A stretch of DNA of 64,000 nucleotides, taken from contig CM055883.1 in assembly GCA_029582165.1 (NCBI GenBank), forward strand, positions 20,678,501 to 20,742,500, written 5' to 3'. A program made the translations under genes and the position numbers. This DNA comes from Portulaca oleracea. Taxonomy: Eukaryota; Streptophyta; Magnoliopsida; Caryophyllales; Portulacaceae. Of this stretch, positions 42,931 to 53,923 are shown one piece after another (the first letter of the stretch is position 1; every line of letters starts with the position of its first letter). The notes beneath the pieces are model-generated. The model saw only the letters and a list, made by a program, of their open reading frames with translations. It was not told the origin of the DNA and ran no database searches.

Positions 42931-43191
42931 CTAACTCAGTTGGGTATTCTCCTTTCCGAAGAAAATTTTATATGTCGTGGAACCTGTCCTCAGTTTCTTC
43001 TTCTTGTGTCTCCATACTGCAGACATATCTTTGGTTCGATTTGTCACTGCATCGCATCGAAGTTGGAGTGTGCCTAATGGGATTGATATCATTGAAGACA
43101 ACTTGGCTAGAGCATCAGCCAATTCGTTGTGATCCCTAGAAAGGTATTGGAAGCTAATTTGCTCAAATTGTGCAGCAAGTCCCAAAAGCCT

Positions 43192-44043
43192 CTATTGGTA
43201 TGACATAAGGCATTCATTCCGAACCTTCCATGTATTTTTAGCCTGATTAATGATGAGGCTAGAATCTCCAAAGACCTTTATATGGCGTATGCCTAAAGCC
43301 AAGGCGGCTTGCAAACCTTTGATGCATGCTTCATATTCTGCAGCGTTGTTAGTAGCATCAAAATCCAGCTTTACAAACACGGGGACGTGTGCCTCTTCTG
43401 GAGATATTAGCAAGACTCCTACTTCACAACCCATTTGGTTGGAAGCTCCGTCAAAATACATTTCCCATGTATTCTCATCACTGAAAAATACATCTTCATC
43501 TAGAAATTCCAAGTGAGTGCTTGGAGGTTCCTGCGATGGTGAAGCAGCCAGGAAATCTGAAACAACCCGCCCTTTGATGGATTTATGAGGCAGGTACTGG
43601 AGATTGAATTCTGAGAGCATGACCACCCATCGAGCGATGCGATTGTTGATGGTAGGTTGCTCCATGATGAATTTGATGGTATTATTCTCAGCTATGACAT
43701 ATACTGTATGTGAAAGCATGTAATGCCTTAAGTTCTTGGTGGCCACTACTAATGCGAGAGCCATTTTCTCTATGTCTGCGTATCGTCTTTCATAGTCTAG
43801 GAACTTCTTGCTCAAGTAGTAGATGGCGCTCTCTTGACCTTTGACCTATTGAGCTAGCATAGCCCCCATGGCAGAGCTAGTCACGGTAAGGTAAAGGAGT
43901 AGAGTCTCATCTGGTACTGGCGGCATGAGGACTGAAGTATATTGCAAATACTCCTTGATTTTGTCAAAGGCCGCTTGGCATTGATCGTCCCAATCTATTT
44001 TGCTTCCTTTCTTTAGTCTCTTGAAGAAAGGTTCACAAGTCAT
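43192..44043 (-). pseudogene. RT connection, RNase H and second RNase H of Tat element
   Basis: The first part reads MTCEPFFKRLKKGSKIDWDD and FDKIKEYLQYTSVLMPPVPD (thumb/connection), then a stop at about 43846. Next comes the retroviral-type RNase H tether: FLDYERRYADIEKMALALVV, LRHYMLSHTVYVIAENNTIK. A second, archaeal-type RNase H starts at WEMYFDGASNQMGCEVGVLL, with NNAAEYEACIKGLQAALALG and IKVFGDSSLIINQAKN. The catalytic D, E and D positions of the second domain are visible. It continues in 42931-43185 (FQYLSRDHNELADALAKLSS) after a stop. Two RNase H domains in this order are the hallmark of the Tat lineage. Confidence 0.85.
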
Positions 44044-45536
44044 GGTGAGCTTTGAGATGAGCCTGCTGATGTATTGAACTCGCCCCAGGAAACCTCTTAT
44101 CCCTTTTTCTATCTCGGTGCGGTTGCAACTGTTGGATAGCCTTGATCTTTGCGGGGTCTACTTCAATGCCACGTTGGCTGGTCACATAGCCTAGCAACTT
44201 CTGAGAGGTGGCACCAAAGGTGCACTTTGCTGGATTAAGTCGCATTTTGTATTTGCGAATTCGTAGAAAGAACTTGCGGAGATTGGGTATGTGCTCTTCC
44301 CTTGTTTTAGATTTGATAATCATGTCATCTACATAGACCTCTACTTCCTTGTGCATCATGTCATGAAGTAAAGTATTGGCAGTTCTTTGATATGTCGCTC
44401 CGGCATTTTTGAGACCGAAAGGTATGAACACATAACAGTATGTGCCCCACGGTGTAGTAAATGAAGTTTTCTCCATATCTTCTTCTGCCATTTTGATTTG
44501 ACTGTAACCGGCATATCCATCCATAAAGGACATGAGCTCATGCTCGCAAGTGTTATCCACTAATACATCAATGTGAGGTAAAGGGAAACTATCCTTGGGA
44601 CTGGCTTTGTTAAGATCTCGAAAGTCTACGCACATGCACTTTCCCGTCTTTCTTGGGTACTGGCACGATGTTAGCAATCCATTCAGGATATTGGACTGCT
44701 TTGATGAACTTAGCATTAAGCTGCTTGATCAATTCTTCTTCAATTTTCTTAGCCCATTCAGGCTTGATCCTCTTAGCCTTTTTTCGGACTGGCTTCGCGT
44801 TAGGGAGCAAGGGTATGGTGTGCTCCACGATTTCCCTGTCAATCCCAGGCATGTCCTCGTAGGACCATGCGAATACGTCCACAAACTCCTTGAGAAGCTC
44901 CGTGAAGGCTACCCGTTCTTCTACTGTGAGCGAACTGCCCAATTTCAACTCCCGAGGTTGCTCTTCTGTGCCCACATTTATGGTGATGGTGTCTTCTAAC
45001 ACCGCCATCTTATGCTCATGTTCATTAGAAAACTCTTTTAAGGATTCATTAAATTCCATATTATTATTGGCGCAGCAGTTCAGGGAAGAGGGGGAAGAAG
45101 AATCAGAGTAAGCAGAAAGGTTCATCTTATTGAATGCAGAAAGGAATACATCGCCAGCAGACTCAAGACCAGACTCACTTGACTCTAGACCCTTAAGACC
45201 TAACCCTATGCCCTTAAGAACAGACTCCCCTACAGATAAAACAAAGTTATTCTCCTCAACATCAACCCACGAGACCGCCTTAATCTCTTCTTCTTCAGTA
45301 ATCATGAGACTCGGGTCAAAGCTTGGGATGGACAATGCAGCAATAACAGCGTCAGCTTCAGTCTTCTCTTGAACGACCTCTTGTCCAAACAGCATGCCAA
45401 ATATGTTGGTTCCGGCGAGATGAGTCCATCCTAATGGTGGTTGTTTGTCCCGTGCGGGAACGAAAACAGTAGCCATATTAATGGTGCAGTCATTGAAAAC
45501 TTCTAACCCGGCAACTTGAAATGCTTTGTTCTTCAA
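44033..45536 (-). pseudogene. Reverse transcriptase of Tat element, frameshifted
   Basis: The frame 45536-44610 begins with a linker (NKAFQVAGLEVFNDCTINMA), then ELKLGSSLTVEERVAFTELL, KEFVDVFAWSYEDMPGID and the palm start AKFIKAVQYPEWIANIVPVP KKDGK. A shift near 44635 moves to the frame CMCVDFRDLNKASPKDSFPL, with MDGYAGYSQIKMAEEDMEKT, FGLKNAGATYQR and the catalytic YVDDMIIKS. A second shift near 44110 leads to the connection domain. The two shifts abolish activity. Domain order and motif spelling are those of Tat elements. Confidence 0.85.
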
Positions 45537-45590
45537 GTAGAATGGTTCAGGGAATCCATAGTAAGGGAAGTCATCTCCTTCCCTAACAAA

Positions 45591-47042
45591 CTATCCATTC
45601 ATAGTGAGTGGATAAGGCTTCATTTGGCATAAAGTAGGAGGATTGTTCATCCTCTTCTGCTCAGCTATAGCCATTTTTGCGAGCCTAACTTCCTTTTCCG
45701 TTGGCCTGTATCCTAAACCAAACCCTCCCTTCTGGTTAAAGGTCATAAACACAGGAGGAATTTTATTTTTCGGGTTCTTTTCTAGCGGCATCCCTGGGAA
45801 ATGACCTTGTCTCTTGAGCATAGCGTGTACCTGTGGATTTGAGTAAGGATCGAAATCAAAAGGAGCTTTGTCCCGGCTCATCATCGCCACAATTTCAAAG
45901 TTGTGGAGTTCTTCATCCATTGAATTGTGCTCCACTTCAGGAGTTGATTGCTTGGGAATGAAAACAACATTGATGGGTTCTCCCGAGATGGTGATCACCT
46001 GGCCTTGAACCAGCATTTCAACCTTTTGATGCAAAGTGGATGCTATAGCATTGCATTCATGAAGCCATGGCCTCCCTAGTAGAAAATTGAAGGAAGTTGG
46101 AATGTCTAACACCACAAACTCCACATTCCGAATGATATTGCCAATAGTGATAGGCAATATTATGGACCCGACTGATCTTCGAGGTGAATTGTCATAGGCC
46201 CTGCGTTGTACACCATTTTGAGCCAATTGTTGTTGTTGAACTCCCAACTTTTGCGCTGTCCTCTAAGGGCACACATTTACGGCTAAACCATTATCAACCA
46301 AGACCAGTGGAATAGTCTTGTTGGAGCATTGCACTGTAAGGTACAGGGCCTTCTTATGGGATGCTCCTCCTTGAGGCAGATCCTCGATCCCGAAAGTGAT
46401 CATCTCTTGTTGGGTGGTCACATGAGAAACCAAGGATTCTGGAGTCATCGTAGGAGGTACTGTGAGTGCCATAAGGGCATCCAACATCTTCTATCTGTGG
46501 GCATGCGACGCGCATATGAGTTGCCACATGGTGACCTCCGCCCTGGTCTTTTTGAGTTGAGCAAGAAGAGGATCTTCAGAAGAGACCTGGTTATCATTGC
46601 CGACCATTGGTTTAGGGTTAGGAATAGCCACTAGGGTGGTGGTGTTCCTATTGTTGTGGCACTCGGACCGAGTGAGAAACGCCACATCACCATGTTCATC
46701 CGTCTCCATCCATTCTGTCTTGGAGTGCTCATGCTCGTCATCCTCATCACTGTCCCAAATACCGTGGATGAACAGACCTTCATGAAACTCAACTACTTCG
46801 GGGATAGGTTGACACATTTCTACCATCAAAGAGGAGGGGTCGAAGCTGAAATCCCCACAAAAAATAGCATTTGCATGCTCAGGCATAGGATTACTTTGAT
46901 TGTTTGGTTTCTTGGCAGTTTTTGCCATTGGGAGCGTCCCTCCCCTTATAATATCTTCTATCTTGTTCCTGAGAGTCCAACATTTCTCAGTGTCATACCC
47001 TCGGCAAAGGTGATAGCGGCAAAATTGTTTGGCATCCCAGTT
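45591..47042 (-). pseudogene. Gag C-terminal linker and protease of Tat element
   Basis: After the gag stop at about 47043 the frame continues NWDAKQFCRYHLCRGYDTEK and CWTLRNKIEDIIRGG (a C/H-rich segment). It is open again from 46928, with an acidic region (GIWDSDEDDEHEHSKTEWME). The protease core is VQCSNKTIPLVLVDNGLAVN VCP, then a TAG, then RTAQKLGVQQQQ and FLLGRPWLHECNAIASTLHQ. The D-N-G catalytic triplet is the normal form in this lineage. In-frame stops occur near 46490, 46263 and 45590. Confidence 0.75.
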
Positions 47043-48254
47043 TCAGCCTTTGACTTCTGGCTCTTCCTTTGGTAAGGGCAAAACCAAGATGCCCTTTTTG
47101 ATTAATCGGTCCAAAGCCTGAGAGTAGGGAACATCCAGCGGTGTATAAGTCTCGCATTTTGGTACATAAGGCCCCTTGCGCTGGATAGAGTTAGTCTCCA
47201 TAATCTTAGGAGGGTGGCTAGCCGCACTAGTGGCCCTCCTGTTGGAGTTGGACCCTTTCCATCCAGGCGAAGTGATCTTATCATTATGCATCGCCTCTAG
47301 TTTGACACAAATGTCCTTCACGTAATCAAAATCTTTGACAACATAGTACCCCAAGTGCTTGGACAGACTGCTCTTGAGCACTTGCTTAGAGGTAGCTAAC
47401 TGTAAGCGGAGAGGGATTGTCTCATTGACGTGGGATAACTTCGTATGCCATCTTGTAAAGTAATCCATAAAGGATTCATCCTCCCGCTGCTTCATGGTGG
47501 TTAGGTCATCCACCGTAGCTTGTTTCTTCTGGATGCGACTGTAATGGTTGATGAAAGCTTTGAATAACTCATTCCTGTCAGCCTTGATTTGGGGCGACAA
47601 CGCATGATACCATACCTTAGCTTCACCATCTAGGGTGGATGGGAAGACAGTAAAGTATAAATCAACATTAATCCGGTTTAAGGGTGCCAACCTTATGAAT
47701 TCCTCAACATGGTAAATGGGATTCTCAGAGGGCTTGAACCTGATATTTGGCACTTCATCTTTGTCAGCTATCTTCAGGGTTGGCTGAACAAGTAATGGCA
47801 CCTTTAGGTACTTGTCAGCAAAGGCCGGCACAGTGCTTATTGCTTTGATGAGGCTCTCTAACTTCTGCTCAAGGGCCTTAACAGCGGGGTCCCTTGTAGG
47901 TTTTGATACTTCTGGAGTATTAACCTTTGTCTTGGATATCCCTATTCCTCCAGAATCTAAGGATGTCTTAATGATTTCAAGTTCAGATTCGTATCCATGC
48001 ATTTCTTCTTCATCTTCTTCAACATTCAGCCCCAATTCGGTGTTGATCTTAGTGATGGCCTGCAGCATAGCATCCATCACCTGTTGTTGTTCATTCAGTC
48101 TTTTACTCATCTTCTGCTCCTGTTCTAGGGTATTAGCAAACACAAGACCTTGTATTTTAGTGTAGAGCTTGTCTAAATGCTTTGTGATGTTGGCTTCGGT
48201 GCATGCTCTGGACCGGGATCTCTTATAATTATTCTCCAGACATGATGCAGTCAC
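47043..48254 (-). pseudogene. gag: gag of Tat element, 403 codons open
   Basis: Begins MTASCLENNYKRSRSRACTE. A coiled-coil-like N-terminus (EQEQKMSKRLNEQQQVMDAM) is followed by an acidic stretch and the gag core: PNIRFKPSENPIYHVEEFIR, FPSTLDGEAKVWYHALSPQI, NELFKAFINHYSRIQKKQAT, LTTMKQREDESFMDYFTRWH. The end, DVPYSQALDRLIKKGILVLP, leads to a TGA where relatives read through into the C/H-rich region (a TGG to TGA change is likely). This is the longest intact frame of the element, and could in principle still give a near-complete capsid protein. Confidence 0.8.
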
Positions 48255-48950
48255 TAGTTGCAGATGGATCGTAATGCGGGTTTGGAATCAAACGGCCAGT
48301 TCGAGGATCTCGAATGCGGGCTCGGAGTCGATCACCAATAATGCCTGCGTGGAAATTCAAAGTTAGGACACTCGATGACATACTCCGACACATACTACCC
48401 GATGCATGCATGCCCTAAGGGACCTATATGATCCTAACTGACTCGACACATATATGCTGACACAAGGGACTCACCCACTTTTTAGGAGTGCATGACCTAA
48501 CTCTACATGGACTTAACAACATAACATCATCAAGGGCCGAATAAAGTCAAACATAGCGAGCGGATCATAAGCTGATAGGTTCAAGTCAGTGTTTCTCAAT
48601 TCGGGTGGGCCCAATCCACAGGGCGACCGTTTTAAGGAGAATCTGTGACTTGGCCCAACAACTCGGACAGCTCAAACTATATTGGCTATTATGCGGACTA
48701 GAATAATGTTCAACAAGACTGACGACCCACTTTTTTACTATTTTTATTTTGTTTTTATTTTTTACTCAAGGAAAATCCTAGGTAACCTAAATCGTCGGCT
48801 TTGTGCTCCCGTGTCAAAAGACCCTTCGAGTGGCCCGGTATGCAAGGGATGCCTAAAGAATAATAAAATCATGAAATAAATCAACTTCTCCCTTTTATAA
48901 TTTCAAATTAATTCGATTTTTTCAAGTTTTACCCTCTTTTTAAGTTTAAG
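48255..48950 (-). other. Untranslated leader of Tat element
   Basis: About 700 bp between PBS and gag. A short minus-strand frame at 48229-48411 is not recognisable. There is no upstream ORF of the Ogre type, which argues against the Ogre branch of Tat. Confidence 0.5.
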
Positions 48951-48968
48951 ACCCAAGTGGAGTCGCCA
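48951..48968 (-). other. Primer binding site of Tat element
   Basis: The minus strand reads TGGCGACTCCACTTGGGT three bases after the LTR end CTACA. This is the PBS form usual for Tat elements, commonly assigned to a tRNA-Arg. Confidence 0.75.
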
Positions 48969-48971
48969 ATC

Positions 48972-50523
48972 TGTAGGACCCCGGAAAATGTGACCACTTT
49001 TCCCGTGATGCGCTACTTAATGATCGGAAGCCGACTAAGGTTGCTTAATCCTTAAATAAGGATATTTTTATTTTCGAAATTCATTTTCGGGGTGATGAAT
49101 CTTTATTTATTTATAAGTCCGTTTTTATTTATTTAAACAATCAAAATTACAGCGAAATACTTTAAAAATAATTCAATACCGACCAAACACCCGACCCAGG
49201 CCCAACAGAAGGCAAACGGGCCTCCATAGAATGTTAAAACCCGCGGGGGTTTTAGCACTCCATAGGTCGGACCATGCGCTTTTGCGGGCCAGAGAAGATG
49301 GGTTAAAATTGATAAAACCCCAAGGGTTTTTATCAATTTCTGGCCCATTTTCTCTCAGTTTTAACCTTGGATTAGTGTGTAGAAAATATCAAACCATTTT
49401 TAAATATTTTGGTGAAAATTCGTTTGTTTAAAATAATTAAACAGGTTATAAAAGAATTAAAAGTCGCCAGCCGATTTAAGGAAACCGACAAACCGTAAAA
49501 AATAATAAAAATAACTCTGGTCGACGAAACCCGATTCTAAGTTTGGGGGTAAGGTTACGAATTTGAGAATTATAAGAATTCTCGAATTCGCCTGTTAGAA
49601 AACAGACTCTACGAAAATCGTCATTAAAATGAAAAAGAGCGGGGAGAAGTTTAATTAATTTCACGAATTTATATTCTGGTCATGCAATATAAAATAAGGT
49701 TTTTTGTTTACAAAATGTGCACAAGTAAATAAATTAATGTACAAATTACATTATTAAACAACGATAATAAAGAAAGCAGTGAAGCGAACCTCTTTTGATT
49801 TTAGGAGCCCGAATGCGTCGGTTGAAATTCTTGATTTTGCCTTGACCATGGACTTTGATGGAAAGATAGAAGCGGTTTAAAAAAATGGTATTAGAGTGAT
49901 AATATGGACGTGACAAAAATGGTTAGAAGAGGTTTAGAGAGTGAATATGGATGATGATAGTATGGAAACTTGGTAGAATGATATAGTTGATGGAAATTTG
50001 GTAGAATAAGGGTGGTAGAAGATGATTGTTGATGATATAAGGGTGATTAAGAGGGGGTATTTATAGGTGAATGAGGTGAGGTTAGGAGGGAAAATCATGC
50101 GGACACATCCACGTGATCATGCCATGCAATCGTAAAACCTACGCGGGTTTCGAAGGTTAAAGCAGAAGTCAAAACATGTGGGTTAAAATCAGGGGAGGGT
50201 GATCAAGATTTTGGCGCCAGAATTCGAAGACAAAACCCCCGCGGGTTTTCTATCCTGCACACGAATCACTGACGTGGACTGAGCTGAAACGACGCGCTTT
50301 GGTCAGTAGAAAACCCCTGCGGGTTTTGTAATAGCCTGGGTCGGATCTGCTTCTGGGCCGCTTTTGTTTATTAAAACCTACGCGAGTTTTATTCCAAGTA
50401 GCGGGCTGTTTTTCTTGCTTCACCAATCACATGGGCCCAATGACCCATTTTGGTATCCAGCACAACTGATTTATCGGATGTTGATGGGTCGGGATTATGT
50501 TGGTGCAAATCCCAGTGTCTACA
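48972..50523 (-). repeat. 5' LTR of outer Tat element
   Basis: 1552 bp. The minus strand runs TGTAGACACTGGG to GGGGTCCTACA. It includes the 430 bp lost from the 3' LTR. Minus-strand TATA at 50057-50066. Six dyads: 49236-49253 and 49314-49330 (downstream of TATA on minus), 50134-50150, 50232-50249, 50310-50327 and 50373-50390 (upstream). The flank is GTGTG. Confidence 0.85.
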
Positions 50524-50528
50524 GTGTG
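50524..50528. repeat. Target site duplication GTGTG (right)
   Basis: Follows LTR end CTACA; matches 3991-3995. Confidence 0.75.
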
Positions 50529-50764
50529 TTAATTGCATTTCTGCATATCTGAGGTTAAATTTATTTTAGCATCTTTATTTCTCATTCTTGTATATTACAT
50601 TTATCATGAACCACTTAACTTGATAATTATATTTGTATAATATGTGCAATTTCTTCTATTATAGTCTTTTTTATGTCACATGAATAATAGTTTGAAAAGA
50701 AAAAACCTTTGAATTGTTCTTCTTCGATTCTTTTCTTAATTAAACCGATTTTAGATTTTTTAGG
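50529..50764. other. AT-rich flank, no gene
   Basis: Sequence continuing the pre-insertion site. AT-rich and intron-like; nothing was recognised. Confidence 0.4.
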
Positions 50765-50870
50765 CTATGTTCCTTATAAAAATAAATTAAAATACAAATG
50801 CTCGAACCAATGACCAATGAGTGGAAGTTACAAACCTCAACCACCAGCCTAGAGGGCATAAGTTTTCACT
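50765..50870 (-). mobile_element. tRNA-derived SINE-like fragment
   Basis: The minus strand reads TAGGCTGGTGGTTGAGGTTT, then about 30 bases on, ATTGGTTCGAGCATTTG. GGTGGTTGAGG resembles the A box region and GGTTCGAGC fits the RNA polymerase III B box of plant SINEs. No full body or poly tail can be delimited. Confidence 0.4.
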
Positions 50871-51014
50871 TAACCTAATTTTAGTAAAGTCTATTTTTGT
50901 AAACATATATTTTAGAGAGTGAATATAACAAATGATCTCTATTTGTAAAAGTAAGAAACATTATATAACTACCTACAATAAAATCTTTTACAAAAGTATT
51001 TTTCATTATACTTG

Positions 51015-51420
51015 GCAAATGGGTCCATTGGGTCGGGTCTGGGTCGTGAGAGGTTGGGTCAGGTTTGTTTGGGTCAGTATAATTTGGGTCGGGTGTGGGT
51101 ATGGGTATGGGTAATGTTCGGGTTGGGGCAGAGTCCGGATCAACCCATTTGGGTCGAACAAGGTTTAGTGCGGGTAAGGTTTGGTTCGCGTCGGGTTGTG
51201 ATACTTCGAATCAGTTCAATTATGGGTCGGGTCAACATCGGGTCGAGCAAGATTTGGGCCAGGTCAACATCAGGTCGAGTGAGATTCGGGTCGGCCCAAC
51301 CTCAAATCGAGTAAAATTTGGGTCAGGTCAACCATTGGCCGTCCAAAGATTCAAATTGGGTCAACCTCAAGTTGACTAAGTGAACCATGTCGGGTTCGGT
51401 TCCGAGCTACCAAAACCGGG
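51015..51420. repeat. GGGTCGGGT-rich degenerate repeat, first part
   Basis: Dense GGGTC, GGGTT and GGTCAAC words without a fixed unit. The three open frames here are low complexity (G/R/V/W) and not genes. The style resembles the interior of GGGTA-type hAT MITEs, but I could not find ends. Confidence 0.6.
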
Positions 51421-52270
51421 CTCGTGGATGATGGCAAGAAGGAAGAAATCCCGACCCAGCATTTCCACACTAAACTCGCTCATCCGGGCATATTCAAGAA
51501 CCGTTACACCTTTTCAAGGGGTGGATTGATGAGTATCGGGTTGTCGTGGTTAAGGCGATTCGTCCGACGTTGGGGATTGGAGAGGCTCGGGATTTCCCCC
51601 ACCAACCCTATCAGCCTCGGGGTTGTACCGCGCCATCTCAGAACAAGAAACATTGAAGGATCGGGGCCCGAGATTCATCATGGAAACTTGTAAGTCACGA
51701 CCGAAGTTAGCCAACCAGCGGAACAGCGGTAACGGCGCGACCGCGCCACGAATGTCACACCCGTGACAGACAATCGTCGTGCCCGCGATGCACTTGTTTG
51801 CGCTCGTGACTGACGACAGTAGGCAAAGGGATGTTGGGAGCAGAAGCAGGTTGCGCCTGCGACACTGCCTGTCGCACCTGCGACAGTCCGATTTTTCGCG
51901 TGTTTTGTGGTTATTAAACGCTGAGTTTTGGATTATGTTTTTTTTAGTATAAATACCATGTTTAGCACTCTTTTCTAGGCAGCTTATGTTTATGAATGAT
52001 TTACTAATGTAATGTTAGGGTTTTCTCCCTTTTCTCTCCCAAAATCTTGTTCTTACTTTATCCATTTGTGAATGGTGGTGTTAGCAAGTCATTCACTTAG
52101 TGATTATCTAGTGGATTACCTATGATAGTCATGGTGGGGTGTGAGCCCTAGAGTTGTGGATTATCTAGCTCAAGGTCATATCCTTCCTTTATTATTCAAG
52201 TTTTGATCGATTGTTGTAACAAGGTTCCAACTCAAGCTAAAATCATCAATACTCCCACCGCGCCACGCTC
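51421..52270 (+). mobile_element. Orphan LTR-like promoter fragment
   Basis: Splits the GGGTC-rich repeat. It contains six or so 14-mers of the GTCGCGCCCGCGAC class between 51730 and 51884, for example GTCACACCCGTGAC (51754-51767), GTTGCGCCTGCGAC (51850-51863) and GTCGCACCTGCGAC (51871-51884). TATAAATACC follows at 51948. The layout equals the U3-TATA part of the Athila-like LTRs. No clear ends or duplication were found, so it may be an LTR remnant. Confidence 0.5.
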
Positions 52271-52544
52271 CAGTAAGATTCGAGTCAGGTATAATCGGAA
52301 TTGGGTAGGAGTCATACGAAAAAATAAATGTTTAAAATAAAAAGCTAAAATACTAATTGAACTTAAACTTACCATTACTTGGTTGAACCATTTTTTCAAG
52401 TATGTAGATTTTTTTACTAGTTATTTAGAAACCACATTAGCATTATTTCAAAATATAGGCTTATGGTATGTTTTTCATGAATGTTTGAATTTGTAATTTT
52501 ACTAGAAATTGTTAAAGAGCAATAAAAATCAAATATACAACTAT

Positions 52545-52995
52545 CGGTTCAGGTATAATGCGCGTTTGAATTAGTTTGGGTCGATTCGAGTTGTTTATGT
52601 TTGAATTTAATTAGGTTTGGGTATAATTAAGGTTTGAACTAATTCGAGTTTGGGCATTTTTTTTTCCCTGAATGGGTTCGGGTTTGAGTCGGTTCGGGTT
52701 TAGGCCGGTCTATGTCTACTTCGGCGCGGGTCAACAATCGGTTCAAGTATAATTCGGGTTTGGGTCGACTCTGGTTTGGTTCAATTTTCCTGGGTCAGCC
52801 TCGGTTCAGGTTTGAGTTGGTTCGAGTTTAAGTCAGTTCAGATCTATTTCGATGTTAGTTAAAATCGAGTCATAGGTTCGGTTCAATTCTGGGTCGGTTC
52901 ATTATAGGGTCTTGGGTCATTGTCAGTTCAATGTTTCGGTGGTCGGTTCAGGTTTGGGTCGGGTCTTTTCGGAGCCGGTCTCGAGTTAGTTTTGC
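52545..52995. repeat. GGTTCGGGTT-rich degenerate repeat, second part
   Basis: Words such as GGTTCGGGTTT, GAGTCGGTTC and GGGTCGG. It probably continues the repeat at 51015-51420, split by the inserted fragment. Confidence 0.5.
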
Positions 52996-53367
52996 CAGGT
53001 CTACTTTTCATTATATCAAACATATAAATACCAACTAAACATTTATTTTGCAGAAAAGTTAATTAAGCAAATTGTTTTCTAGAAAAATGATTTCTCTTTA
53101 AATCAAACTTACCTACGGTAACAAATAACATTGAAAAAGAGATACAAAATTAACTAGTTATCTAATATTTCAATGCATGGCAACCTTCAACAATGACATC
53201 GTTTGACACCACACCACCTTACATTACTAGCTATATTACCCGTCCCATGGACGGGTTATATTTTTTTCTGTATTTATAAGAAAATAGGCTAATAGCATGA
53301 CAATCGTGAGTACAAAGGTGATTATCTGCAAGCTTCCAATCAACATGACGGGCTTCACTAATTGTAC

Positions 53368-53430
53368 CAGAGTGGGGAAGTAACCGATGACGTAGGCAGT
53401 GTTTCCTCTCCACAAGGACGTCATATCTTC
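53368..53430 (-). pseudogene. ADP/ATP carrier exon fragment
   Basis: The minus strand reads SLWRGNTAYVIGYFPT. It differs at a few positions from the SLWRGNTANVIRYFPTQ segment conserved in mitochondrial ADP/ATP carriers; the R in VIRYFP is changed to G. Flanking sequence does not continue the carrier. It is a captured exon piece inside the Helitron-like element. Confidence 0.5.
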
Positions 53431-53699
53431 ACATTGCTCCTGGTTCAGAGAGACGACCAACATTGATCAATTAGAGAGAGAAGGCTAATTGAATCAACAT
53501 TTGAATAAGTTATGAGAAAGCTGCTTGCTTTGTTAGCGATGCCGAACAACTTGGACTCTTGAAAATCCTGCTTCCGTCCAATCCTCAAAGGGAGAAATTT
53601 GAGCAATCAATGAATGGAGTACCTATCATCAAGAGGTCGATTAATTCAATATCTTCATTCAGGGATAAGTATATCAAGATTCTGGATAAATGTCAATGT

Positions 53700-53860
53700 T
53701 AATTTACCTTGAAGTACTCATTCATGAGTGTCTTACTGTAGTCAACAGCTTTTGTCAACCAAAGGAAATCATTTAGAGTCCGGTCAAGATAAGCTGGCTA
53801 ATCAAAGTAGTTATTGTCAGTCTTGAACTTGTTGATATCCTCATCAGTTAAACATCTTTG
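53700..53860 (-). pseudogene. Unassigned exon-like fragment
   Basis: The minus strand reads DEDINKFKTDNNYFD-stop, then PAYLDRTLNDFLWLTKAVDY and SKTLMNEYFK, followed by GTAAAT, a donor-like sequence. It looks like protein-coding origin, but I do not recognise the family. It lies between the carrier and RopGEF pieces. Confidence 0.35.
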
Positions 53861-53923
53861 ATGTGGTGGCGTGGTCATTGTTCTTTGTATTGACACGCTT
53901 GATAGAACATACGTCTGATTGAA

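Larger units (their letters stand above)
3996..50523 (-). mobile_element. Tat-lineage Ty3/gypsy retrotransposon, split by nested insertions
   Basis: One element on the minus strand. The 5' LTR is 48972-50523, then a PBS, gag, protease, RT, RNase H, a second (archaeal-type) RNase H and integrase from 48254 down to about 41750. Then come two antisense genes, a tandem repeat, a PPT at 5118 and the 3' LTR at 3996-5117. GTGTG flanks both sides. Two Athila-like elements (7355-23476 and 27239-39355) and two MITEs (5534-6162 and 39411-39971) sit inside it. Removing these and their target duplications leaves about 17.1 kb. The dual RNase H, the DNG-type protease motif and the antisense ORFs after integrase are features known for the Tat lineage. 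All proteins are broken, so it is no longer autonomous. Confidence 0.85.

Noticed and set aside
48682..48879. Plus-strand frame in the Tat leader as another antisense gene
   Set aside because: Short, no recognisable domain, and it lies between PBS and gag where no antisense gene is expected.
48255..48950. Extra ORF1 before gag, as in Ogre elements
   Set aside because: Only about 700 bp and no open frame of useful length; Ogre assignment is not supported.
50765..50870. Functional tRNA gene on minus
   Set aside because: Box-like words are present but no cloverleaf with paired acceptor arms can be formed by eye; SINE remnant preferred.
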